A stretch of 18,700 bases of DNA, from the NCBI GenBank assembly GCA_023443285.1, contig JAEZVB010000098.1:1-18700 (forward strand), in the 5' to 3' direction. The stretch's first letter is position 1; every line of letters starts with the position of its first letter. Position numbers and translations under genes: made by a program. Under the pieces are notes generated by a model, which saw nothing but the letters and a program-made list of their open reading frames with translations, was not told the DNA's origin and did no database searches. This document shows, one piece after another, positions 6,624 through 13,591 of the stretch. Source of the stretch: Bacillota bacterium (lineage in GTDB: Bacteria; Bacillota; Negativicutes; Sporomusales; Sporomusaceae).

Positions 6624-7397
6624 ATGCTTGCCATCCAAAATCTATATAAACAATTTGGCAATCTTGTTGCTGTTAACAACCTAAGCTTGGCAGTAGCTCC
6701 TGGCGAAACGGTTGTTATCATGGGGCCATCAGGCTGCGGTAAGTCAACGACCATTCGGACAATAAACCGCCTGATTGAACCGGATGGCGGCTCCATCGTC
6801 TTTGATGGTATAGATGTTACCCGCCTCCACGAGGAGGAGCTTCGCAGTATTCGCAAGCGAATTGGTTATGTATTTCAGCACTTTAATCTCATTAACCGCC
6901 TCAGCGCAGTAGAAAATGTCATGTTGGGGCTGGTTATGGCTGGACAATCCAAAGAAGAGGCCTATGATAAGGCACTTACTGCCATGAATAAAGTGGGTAT
7001 TGAACAATTTCAGGACAAAAAACCAGAGCAATTGTCAGGAGGTCAGCAGCAGCGGGTAGGTATTGCCCGGGCGTTGGCGTTTGAACCTGAGCTCATGTTG
7101 TGGGATGAACCCACTGCTTCTCTAGACCCCATGTTAGTAAGAGAAGTCCTTGTCGTTATGGAAGAACTGGCGAAATACCGGGCGGCTACCATGCTGGTGG
7201 TGACCCATGAAATTGCTTTTGCTCTCCACGTAGCTGACCGTATTGTGCTTATGGAAAAAGGAGCTATCGTAGAATCTGGTGTTCCTAGCCAGGTATTTGT
7301 TAATCCGGCCTCTCACGTTGGCCGCCAGTACAAAGAACTGATTGAGTATCAACTGAGCACCAGTGCCCGTACCCTGGCAGGCAAACGAATAGCCTAG
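6624..7397 (+). CDS. ABC transporter ATPase, partner of the large permease
   Basis: A 257-residue ATP-binding subunit. I chose ATG 6624 because GAGGTGAG (6612-6619) sits at proper distance; a GTG at 6615 lies inside that site. Motifs are complete: Walker A GPSGCGKST (34-42), Q-loop Gln85, signature LSGGQQQR (137-144), Walker B LMLWDEP (157-163, with Trp where Phe or Leu is usual), D-loop SLD, and switch His195. The sequence style (FQHFNL, RLSAVENVMLG, VTHEIAFA, and an IVESGVPSQVFVNP end) is that of polar amino acid, methionine or phosphonate importer ATPases (GlnQ, MetN, PhnC), not of LolD/MacB ATPases. No solute-binding protein or classical importer permease is nearby, so its partner is most likely the 784-residue membrane protein immediately upstream. 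The pair shares an identical 14-base ribosome-binding leader. Substrate is unknown. Confidence 0.9.
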   Translation: MLAIQNLYKQFGNLVAVNNLSLAVAPGETVVIMGPSGCGKSTTIRTINRLIEPDGGSIVFDGIDVTRLHEEELRSIRKRIGYVFQHFNLINRLSAVENVMLGLVMAGQSKEEAYDKALTAMNKVGIEQFQDKKPEQLSGGQQQRVGIARALAFEPELMLWDEPTASLDPMLVREVLVVMEELAKYRAATMLVVTHEIAFALHVADRIVLMEKGAIVESGVPSQVFVNPASHVGRQYKELIEYQLSTSARTLAGKRIA

Positions 7398-7428
7398 CAG
7401 CTTTGTTATCCTAAATTTTCTAACCTAC

Positions 7429-7460
7429 TTGCACAAAATCTTAATTTCCGGTAAAATTAA
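7429..7460 (+). promoter_or_regulatory. Predicted sigma-A promoter of lpxC
   Basis: TTGCAC (7429-7434), a 17-base spacer and TAAAAT (7452-7457) form a good sigma-A-type promoter 33 bases before the lpxC start. A 7-bp inverted repeat, TTAATTT (7441-7447) and AAATTAA (7454-7460), spans the -10 box; it could be an operator or just AT-rich chance. No hairpin terminator is visible between the ATPase gene and this promoter, so read-through is possible. Confidence 0.55.
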
Positions 7461-7489
7461 TTGGACTTAGACAACTCAGGAGGAACCCT

Positions 7490-8317
7490 ATGGACTGCCA
7501 AACCACAGTAGCTTCACGCGTAACCTATACCGGCACTGGCCTGCATTCAGGGCAGGATGTAACCATAGCTTTGAATCCGGCAGAGCCTGGTAGCGGCATT
7601 GTTTTTGCCCGAACCGATTTACCTGGCACGCCCTGTGTTTTGGCTCAGGCAGCCAACGTAACCAATGCCATGCGGGCAACAACGCTGGAAGCTGGCGAGG
7701 CCAAAGTATTTACCGTAGAACACCTCTTGGCTGCTTTTGCGGCTATGGGTATTGACAACTGCCTAGTGGAAATTTCCTCAGTGGAACCACCGGTAGCTGA
7801 CGGTAGTGCATTGCCTTTTCTTACGCTGCTTAAAACAGCAGGCACCCAGGTGCTGGCTGAATTGCGCCGTCCGCCCATAGTAATTAAACAAGCCATAACA
7901 GTGCGTTATCCCGATAAATTTATTACTATCGTACCTTATGACGGATTTCGTATCACGTTTACCTCCATTAATTCGCACCCACTGTTAGGTGTTCAGTTTG
8001 GTGACTATGACATTACTCCTGATGTTTTCGCCCGGGAGTTGGCTCCGGCTCGTACCATCGGCTTTATGCACGAGGTAGAAGCTCTCAAAGCGCAGGGATT
8101 GGCATTGGGGGGCAGCCTGGACAACGCTGTAGTATACGATAATAAAAATTGTTTAACGCCGCTACGGTTCCCTGATGAACTGGTTCGGCATAAAATTTTA
8201 GATGTAATTGGCGACTTGGCACTGGTTGGCCGGATTGCCGGTCATGTTATTGCCGTAAAGTCAAGTCATGCGCTGAACACTGCGTTAGCCAAAGAGATTG
8301 TAAAAGCAAGTATGTGA
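7490..8317 (+). CDS. lpxC: LpxC, UDP-3-O-acyl-N-acetylglucosamine deacetylase
   Basis: A 275-residue protein starting at ATG 7490, with AGGAGG 7 bases upstream. It is the zinc-dependent, committed step of lipid A synthesis in the cytoplasm. Expected residues are all present: Glu77-His78 in VEHLLAA, His234 and Asp238 in RHKILDVIGD (the zinc ligands are His78, His234, Asp238) and His260 in SSHALN. They match E. coli Glu78, His79, His238, Asp242 and His265 in order and spacing. Length is slightly below the E. coli enzyme (305) because the C-terminal tail beyond SSHALNTALAKEI is short. That tail carries the FtsH degradation signal in E. coli; no comparable extension is seen here, so control of LpxC amount by that route is doubtful. 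It is followed after 26 bases by fabZ. Confidence 0.98.
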   Translation: MDCQTTVASRVTYTGTGLHSGQDVTIALNPAEPGSGIVFARTDLPGTPCVLAQAANVTNAMRATTLEAGEAKVFTVEHLLAAFAAMGIDNCLVEISSVEPPVADGSALPFLTLLKTAGTQVLAELRRPPIVIKQAITVRYPDKFITIVPYDGFRITFTSINSHPLLGVQFGDYDITPDVFARELAPARTIGFMHEVEALKAQGLALGGSLDNAVVYDNKNCLTPLRFPDELVRHKILDVIGDLALVGRIAGHVIAVKSSHALNTALAKEIVKASM

Positions 8318-8343
8318 TGAAGATTTGAGGAGGCGTTTCCTAG

Positions 8344-8775
8344 ATGATTTTGACAGCAACCGAGATTCAGGCTATTATTCCGCACCGTTACCCGATGCTG
8401 CTGGTGGATCGCATTATTGAACTTGAGCCAATGAAACGGGCTGTAGGTATAAAAAATGTAACCATGAATGAGTATTTTTTTGCAGGACATTTTCCGCAAA
8501 AACCGGTTATGCCGGGAGTGCTGATTTTGGAAGCCATGGCGCAAGTTGGCGGTGTAGCCATGTTGTATCCTGAGGAATATCGGGGAAAACTGGCTCTTTT
8601 TGCCGGCATGGAACGGGTTAAGTTCAGAAAACAGGTCACACCAGGAGATCAGCTTCGTATGGTTGCGGAGATTGTGAAACTGCGTGGCACAATCGGCAAG
8701 TTGTGGGCGGAAGCCTTGGTTGACGGTCAAATAGTTGCAGAAGCTGAATTCATGTTTGCGCTTACTGCGGGGTAA
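8344..8775 (+). CDS. fabZ: FabZ, 3-hydroxyacyl-[ACP] dehydratase
   Basis: A 143-residue hot-dog-fold protein starting at ATG 8344 behind GAGGAGG (8327-8333). It dehydrates 3-hydroxyacyl-ACP in fatty acid elongation, in the cytoplasm, and so competes with LpxA and LpxD for the same substrate. The active-site motif GHFPQKPVMPGVLILEAMAQ contains the catalytic His49 and Glu63. The N-terminal IPHRYPMLLVDRI is also typical. Length is normal (about 140-150). Its place between lpxC and lpxA is a common arrangement in Negativicutes and in some other diderms, and couples fatty acid flow to lipid A synthesis. Confidence 0.98.
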   Translation: MILTATEIQAIIPHRYPMLLVDRIIELEPMKRAVGIKNVTMNEYFFAGHFPQKPVMPGVLILEAMAQVGGVAMLYPEEYRGKLALFAGMERVKFRKQVTPGDQLRMVAEIVKLRGTIGKLWAEALVDGQIVAEAEFMFALTAG

Positions 8776-8875
8776 TAGGTGTAAAATCGATAAAATCACT
8801 GAATGCTGGTTGATAGATCGTAGTAATGCATGTATTCGCGTAATAGAAGTTAAATTTGCCGGAATTTCGCATGTC

Positions 8876-8904
8876 ATATTTCGACTGATCAGTCGGAATA
8901 TAAT
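8876..8904 (+). promoter_or_regulatory. Operator-like 26-bp palindrome at a TATAAT box before lpxA
   Basis: Bases 8876-8901 form a palindrome with one mismatched pair (8881/8896); its perfect 14-bp core is CGACTGATCAGTCG (8882-8895). The right end overlaps a perfect TATAAT (8899-8904), while the -35 position (about 8876-8881) is poor and lies within the palindrome. The layout is that of a dimeric repressor site covering a promoter; the ACTGATCAGT type of core is common among TetR-family operators. The 199-base gap between fabZ and lpxA (8776-8974) holds nothing else I can support as coding. Confidence 0.65.
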
Positions 8905-8974
8905 CTATATAGCAATATATGATACAGGAAATCTGTTTATATACTTCGAAGTCTAGTAGGGAGTTGATTTTTAT

Positions 8975-9793
8975 ATGAAACCGGAATCAGTGGTAATACC
9001 ATTGCGTAAAATACATGAAACAGCTGTAATTCATCCTAACGCCCGTATTGGTAAAGATGTAGAAATCGGTCCATACGCGGTTATTGGTGAAAATGTGCTT
9101 ATTGGTGACGGTACACAAGTTGGCGCTCATGTAGTAATTGACGGATGGACTAGCATTGGCAAAAACTGTGTGATTTATCCAAGTGCATCCATTGGTGCCG
9201 AACCGCAAGATTTAAAGTTCCGTGGCGAAAAAAGCTATGTATTTATCGGGGATAACACCAAAATCCGTGAGTTTGCGACAGTTAACCGCGCGACTGGTGA
9301 AGGCGAAGAAACCCGGGTTGGTTCTAATTGCCTGTTGATGGCCTATACCCATGTTGCCCATAACTGCGTTGTCGGCAACCATGTAATTATGTCTAATGCG
9401 GCAACTCTGGCCGGGCACGTTGTTGTTGAAGACCGCGCCGTTATCGGCGGGCTCGCCGGTGTTCATCAATTTGTTAAAATAGGCCGTAATGCCATGATTG
9501 GCGGCGCTTCCAAGGTTGTGCAGGACATCCCGCCTTTTGTGATTGTTGACGGTCATCCGGCTAAAGTTTGTGGTCTAAATAGTGTGGGTATCGCCCGCGC
9601 CGGTGTGGGACCGGTTGCTCGCCGCAACCTGAAAAAAGCCTATAAAACTCTATACCGTTCCGGTCTTAGCCTGGATCAGGCCATTGCCGTAATGGAGCAG
9701 GAACTGGAGTCCTGCGAAGAAGTTGAGCATATGCTGCGGTTTCTCCGCAATGCAGAACGCGGTATTTGCCGCGGACGTAAAGACACAGAATAA
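8975..9793 (+). CDS. lpxA: LpxA, UDP-N-acetylglucosamine O-acyltransferase
   Basis: A 272-residue protein starting at ATG 8975 with AGGGAG 11 bases upstream. It catalyses the first step of lipid A synthesis, acylating UDP-GlcNAc at the 3-OH from 3-hydroxyacyl-ACP, in the cytoplasm. Residues about 12-200 are hexapeptide repeats of a left-handed beta-helix; the C-terminal third is helical (RRNLKKAYKTLYRSGLSLDQA). THVAHNC carries His126 and His129, matching E. coli His122 and the catalytic His125. MIGGASKVVQDIPPF keeps glycine in the area of E. coli Gly173, part of the acyl-chain ruler; this argues against a very short (C10) chain, but the actual length cannot be read from sequence. The N-terminus is about ten residues longer than in E. 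coli. It is the first gene of a run in which lpxI, lpxB, msbA, waaA, lpxK, kdsB, kdsA and kdsD follow closely. Confidence 0.97.
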   Translation: MKPESVVIPLRKIHETAVIHPNARIGKDVEIGPYAVIGENVLIGDGTQVGAHVVIDGWTSIGKNCVIYPSASIGAEPQDLKFRGEKSYVFIGDNTKIREFATVNRATGEGEETRVGSNCLLMAYTHVAHNCVVGNHVIMSNAATLAGHVVVEDRAVIGGLAGVHQFVKIGRNAMIGGASKVVQDIPPFVIVDGHPAKVCGLNSVGIARAGVGPVARRNLKKAYKTLYRSGLSLDQAIAVMEQELESCEEVEHMLRFLRNAERGICRGRKDTE

Positions 9794-9817
9794 GCTTATG
9801 TATAGGTGGGAATCATT

Positions 9818-10621
9818 ATGAATATAATCGGATTGATTGCCGGCATTGGCTGGTTACCGGTAGAATTTGCCCGTGCCGCTCGCGGCATGGGCTTTGACGT
9901 GATAGCCGTAGGGGTTGCGCCTGGGGTACAACCAGAACTGGCGCAGGTCGCTGCCCAATTTCACACAATTGGCCTTGGCGAATTGGACAAGCTGATTAAC
10001 CTCCTTAAACAGGAACAGGTTGAGCAAGTAACTATGTTGGGCAAGGTCACCAAGGAGCATCTTTTCAGTGGTGCTGCCCGGCCTGATACACGGATGCAGC
10101 AGTTGCTATCTGGGCTTAAGGACATGAATGATGACACTGTCATGCTGGCACTTGTTGCTGAGTTAGCCAAAGAAGGCATTGGTGTACTTGACCAGACGAA
10201 GCTATTGCGTCAGCTTATGCCACCAGCAGGTGTACTTACCAAGCGGCTTCCCACAACAGAGGAACAAGCCGATATGGAGTACGGGCTAACTATGGCACGG
10301 CAACTTGGCGGACTGGATATTGGACAAACCGTTGTCGTCAAAAATAAAGCTGTGATGGCTTTAGAAGCTATCGAGGGTACCGATGCCTGTATCAAACGGG
10401 GCGGACAGCTTGGCCGCGGCGGCGTTGTTGTGGCAAAAGCTGCCAAGCCTAGGCAAGATGCTCGATTCGATGTTCCCAGTGTGGGACCTGATACCCTGAG
10501 GACTATGATTGACGCCGGAGCGGTGGCTTTGGTTATCGAAGCAGGTAAAACGTTGCTTGTGGACAAAATACAAGTTATTGAATTAGCCGATAGCAATAAT
10601 ATAACAATTGTTGCTATGTAA
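9818..10621 (+). CDS. lpxI: LpxI, UDP-2,3-diacylglucosamine diphosphatase
   Basis: A 267-residue protein. I start it at ATG 9818, 7 bases after AGGTGGG; an in-frame GTG at 9806 lies within that site. LpxI hydrolyses UDP-2,3-diacylglucosamine to lipid X and UMP, replacing LpxH or LpxG, at the cytoplasmic membrane face. The N-terminal domain has the typical IGLIAGIGWLPVEFARAAR opening. The C-terminal DUF1009 domain has VVVKNKAVMALEAIEGTDA and KPRQDARFDVPSVG; in the latter, Asp218 corresponds to the catalytic Asp of the Caulobacter enzyme (Asp225). Length is normal for LpxI. It sits between lpxA and lpxB, exactly where the pathway needs it. No LpxH-type calcineurin-like phosphoesterase is present in the window. 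Confidence 0.96.
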   Translation: MNIIGLIAGIGWLPVEFARAARGMGFDVIAVGVAPGVQPELAQVAAQFHTIGLGELDKLINLLKQEQVEQVTMLGKVTKEHLFSGAARPDTRMQQLLSGLKDMNDDTVMLALVAELAKEGIGVLDQTKLLRQLMPPAGVLTKRLPTTEEQADMEYGLTMARQLGGLDIGQTVVVKNKAVMALEAIEGTDACIKRGGQLGRGGVVVAKAAKPRQDARFDVPSVGPDTLRTMIDAGAVALVIEAGKTLLVDKIQVIELADSNNITIVAM

Positions 10622-10647
10622 TCTTACTAAATTTCCGGAGGAAATCC

Positions 10648-11784
10648 ATGAAAATCATGCTCTCAGTCGGCGAAGCCTCAGGTGATATGCATGGCGCCAG
10701 TGTGGCAAACGCACTTAAACTTTTGCAGCCGGATATTGAACTTTTTGGGATGGGCAGCAAAGCTATGCGGGCTGCAGGGGTAAGAGTGGACTATGATATT
10801 GCCGGCCAGGGAATAATGGGCTTGGTGGAAGTGGTAAAAAACCTAGGAAAGCTATTTGAACTACGCGACAATCTGGCGGCGCTAATGGACAAAGAACGTC
10901 CGGATGCGCTGGTCATCATTGATTACCCGGATTTCAATATGCGTTTGGCGAAAATTGCAAAGAAAAAAGGGATTCCGGTTGTGTCGTACATCAGCCCCTC
11001 GGCGTGGGCATGGCGACGCAGCCGGGCCAAAGGGGTGGCCGAAACAGTGGATAAAGTTGCGGCCATTTTTCCCTTTGAGGCTGAAGTTTACAAAGAGGCC
11101 GGAGCCGATGTTGCTTTTGTCGGTCATCCGCTGGTAGATATAGTAAAACCGGCACTGAGCAAAGAGGCAGCCTACCAGCATTTTAATGCTGATCCCAACC
11201 GACCAATTGTACTGTTGATGCCAGGCAGCCGGCAACAGGAAATTACCAAACTGCTGCCAGCCATGCTGGGAGCGAGTCAGTCGATTTTGAAAAAACTGCC
11301 TGCATGCCAATTCTATTTGCCGATTGCTTCGACAATTTCCCAGGAAATACTGCAAAATATAATGGCAGGCTATCAGGTGCCGGTTACTTTAACAACTGAT
11401 TATACATATGACCTAATGGGGATAGCGAATGTCGCCATAGCGGCTTCAGGAACAGCTACCCTAGAAACTTCCATCATGGGAGCGCCTACCATTATTATTT
11501 ATAAAGTGGCGCCGCTCACCTATTTTTTAGGCAAGTTACTTGTTAAAATCCCCAATATTGGATTACCGAATATTATTGCCGGACGACGGATTGTACCTGA
11601 ATTACTGCAGGATGCCGTGAATCCGGAGGCTATTGCGACCGAGACACTAACAATCCTTACAGATAGTCAAGTGTATGCACGAATGAAGACAGAACTGGCT
11701 GAGGTAAAAGTAAAGCTCGGCCAAGCAGGTGCTGTCAACCGGGTTGCCGAAGTTATACTGGAAATTGCCAGGCGGGAAAAGTGA
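10648..11784 (+). CDS. lpxB: LpxB, lipid A disaccharide synthase
   Basis: A 378-residue family-19 glycosyltransferase starting at ATG 10648 with GGAGG 6 bases upstream. It condenses UDP-2,3-diacylglucosamine with lipid X to form the beta-1,6 disaccharide at the inner membrane surface. Family segments in order: SVGEASGDMHGA at the N-terminus, FGMGSKAMRAAGV, ALVIIDYPDFNMRLA (with the conserved Asp-Tyr-Pro-Asp), SPSAWAWRRSRAK, IFPFE, FVGHPLVD, the nucleotide-binding MPGSRQQEI, and ASGTATLETSIMGAPTIIIYK near the donor site. Length is normal (about 380). It follows lpxI by 26 bases and precedes msbA by 63 bases, with no clear terminator between them. Confidence 0.97.
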   Translation: MKIMLSVGEASGDMHGASVANALKLLQPDIELFGMGSKAMRAAGVRVDYDIAGQGIMGLVEVVKNLGKLFELRDNLAALMDKERPDALVIIDYPDFNMRLAKIAKKKGIPVVSYISPSAWAWRRSRAKGVAETVDKVAAIFPFEAEVYKEAGADVAFVGHPLVDIVKPALSKEAAYQHFNADPNRPIVLLMPGSRQQEITKLLPAMLGASQSILKKLPACQFYLPIASTISQEILQNIMAGYQVPVTLTTDYTYDLMGIANVAIAASGTATLETSIMGAPTIIIYKVAPLTYFLGKLLVKIPNIGLPNIIAGRRIVPELLQDAVNPEAIATETLTILTDSQVYARMKTELAEVKVKLGQAGAVNRVAEVILEIARREK

Positions 11785-11847
11785 TGCCGTTTTCCGTTTG
11801 GTAACAAAGAATTAAAGTTTTCTAGAGAATAAGTGCGAGGTAACTAC

Positions 11848-13572
11848 ATGAAACTCTACTTACGGCTAATCAGCTACATACGTCCCTATTTACCACGCTT
11901 TGGCCTTGCTATTGTGTGCATTTTGGTTGCTGCGAGCGCCAATTTGTATGTGCCTTGGATTATCAAGGATGTTATTGATGGTGTGCTTGCTTCCAAGAAT
12001 ATGGCTATGCTCAATACCATTGCGATTGGTATCGTACTGGTCTATTTGGTGCGCGGAGTTTTCTTTTACGGGCAAACATATTTAATGTCGTATATTGGAC
12101 AAAAAGTCATTATTGATATCAGAGAAGCCGTTTATCGCCATTTACAGCGTCTGTCTTTGTCTTATTATGAAAAACGTCAGACCGGAGCCATCATGAGCCA
12201 CATTACCAATGATGTGGCAGCTTTGCAAAGCGCTTTAGTCGATAGTGTAATAGAGTTATTTACCGAATCTATGGTCTTAATCGGTTCGATGGCTCTTATG
12301 TTCTATTTGCATTGGAAACTGTCGCTGCTGACTTTTATTGCCTTGCCACTGGTGGCGCAGGCTATGAATATTTTTGGTAAACGCCTCAGAAACGCTAGTC
12401 GTGTTATGCAGGAACGGGCGGCCGATATTACCTCTATCCTACAGGAAACTATTGCAGCCGTGCGGGTCATAAAGTCCTTTGTGCGTGAAGATTATGAAAT
12501 AGATCGCTTTAATCGTGAGAACTACTTCAATTTCCAGGCTCAAATGAAAACTGCCCAATTAATGGCTACTTTGACACCGGTAATTGAGTTTTTGGCTGCA
12601 ATCGGGATTACTATCATCATTTGGTATGGTGGTCGTGAGGTTATTAATGGCAGCCTGACATCCGGCTCGCTCATTGCTTTTTTAATCTACGCGGTCAATA
12701 TTAGTAACCCCATTAAACGCCTAAGCCGGGTGTATGGTAATATTCAAAAAGCGTTGGCGGCGGCGCAGCGCGTTTTTGAAGTGCTTGATACCGAGCCTGA
12801 GATTAAAGATATGCCAGATGCGCAAAAGTTGCCGTCCATAGCCGGACGAGTAGCTTTTGAAAATGTAGATTTTTCCTATAAAAAAGATGAGCCGGCACTG
12901 ACAAATGTGTCATTAGTAGCAGAAGCAGGACAAATGATCGCGATTGTCGGACCCAGCGGCGCTGGGAAAACTACAATTGCCAATCTTGTTCCACGCTTTT
13001 ATGATCCAACTGCCGGCCGTATAACCATTGATGGTTATGATATTAAAACAGTTACCCTGTCTTCTTTACGCGAGCAAATAGGTATCGTGCCACAAGAGAC
13101 GGTTCTCTTTAACGGTTCGGTATATGAAAATATATTGTATGGTGACTTAGACGCAAGCCAAGAGCAAGTGATTGCCGCTGCTAAGGCCGCCAATGCCCAT
13201 GAATTTATCACGGCAATGCCTGACGGCTATAATACCCAGATCGGCGAACGTGGCTCCAAACTATCTGGCGGACAGCGCCAGCGTATTGCCATTGCCCGGG
13301 CGATCTTGAAAGATCCGCGGGTACTGATTTTGGATGAAGCTACTTCAGCCCTTGATACCGAGAGTGAACAACTGGTGCAGGAAGCGCTTGATAAACTGAT
13401 GGTGGGGAGAACGTCCTTTGTTATTGCCCATCGTTTATCTACCGTACAGCGGGCCCATGTTATCCTGGTTATCGAGAAAGGCCAAATTATCGAATGTGGT
13501 TCCCATGCTGAACTTGTGTTGGCAGGAGGCCTGTATAGTAAGTTGTACCAAGTACAATTTACTGATAAGTAA
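11848..13572 (+). CDS. msbA: MsbA-type lipid A/LPS flippase (ABC exporter)
   Basis: A 574-residue half-transporter. ATG 11848 is preferred, with GAGG 7 bases upstream; an in-frame GTG at 11833 lies before that site. Six membrane segments occupy about residues 1-310, and the ATPase domain follows: Walker A GPSGAGKTT (368-376), signature LSGGQRQR (from 472), Walker B VLILDEA (492-498), D-loop SALD, and H-loop His528. It would function as a homodimer flipping lipid A from the inner to the outer leaflet of the inner membrane. Sequence alone does not separate MsbA from multidrug exporters of the same family, but the position between lpxB and waaA makes the LPS role very likely. Length matches E. 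coli MsbA (582). Confidence 0.93.
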   Translation: MKLYLRLISYIRPYLPRFGLAIVCILVAASANLYVPWIIKDVIDGVLASKNMAMLNTIAIGIVLVYLVRGVFFYGQTYLMSYIGQKVIIDIREAVYRHLQRLSLSYYEKRQTGAIMSHITNDVAALQSALVDSVIELFTESMVLIGSMALMFYLHWKLSLLTFIALPLVAQAMNIFGKRLRNASRVMQERAADITSILQETIAAVRVIKSFVREDYEIDRFNRENYFNFQAQMKTAQLMATLTPVIEFLAAIGITIIIWYGGREVINGSLTSGSLIAFLIYAVNISNPIKRLSRVYGNIQKALAAAQRVFEVLDTEPEIKDMPDAQKLPSIAGRVAFENVDFSYKKDEPALTNVSLVAEAGQMIAIVGPSGAGKTTIANLVPRFYDPTAGRITIDGYDIKTVTLSSLREQIGIVPQETVLFNGSVYENILYGDLDASQEQVIAAAKAANAHEFITAMPDGYNTQIGERGSKLSGGQRQRIAIARAILKDPRVLILDEATSALDTESEQLVQEALDKLMVGRTSFVIAHRLSTVQRAHVILVIEKGQIIECGSHAELVLAGGLYSKLYQVQFTDK

Positions 13573-13591
13573 GAGGTAATGAGGTATCTAT

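Noticed and set aside
8266..8877. 203-codon minus-strand open frame across fabZ and the gap after it
   Set aside because: fabZ on the plus strand is certain; the minus-strand product is rich in His, Asn and Ser with no motif and has no proper ribosome binding site.
8735..8956. 73-codon plus-strand frame at the fabZ end and in the gap before lpxA
   Set aside because: It begins inside fabZ without a ribosome binding site and runs through the palindrome and TATAAT box, so the gap is better explained as regulatory.
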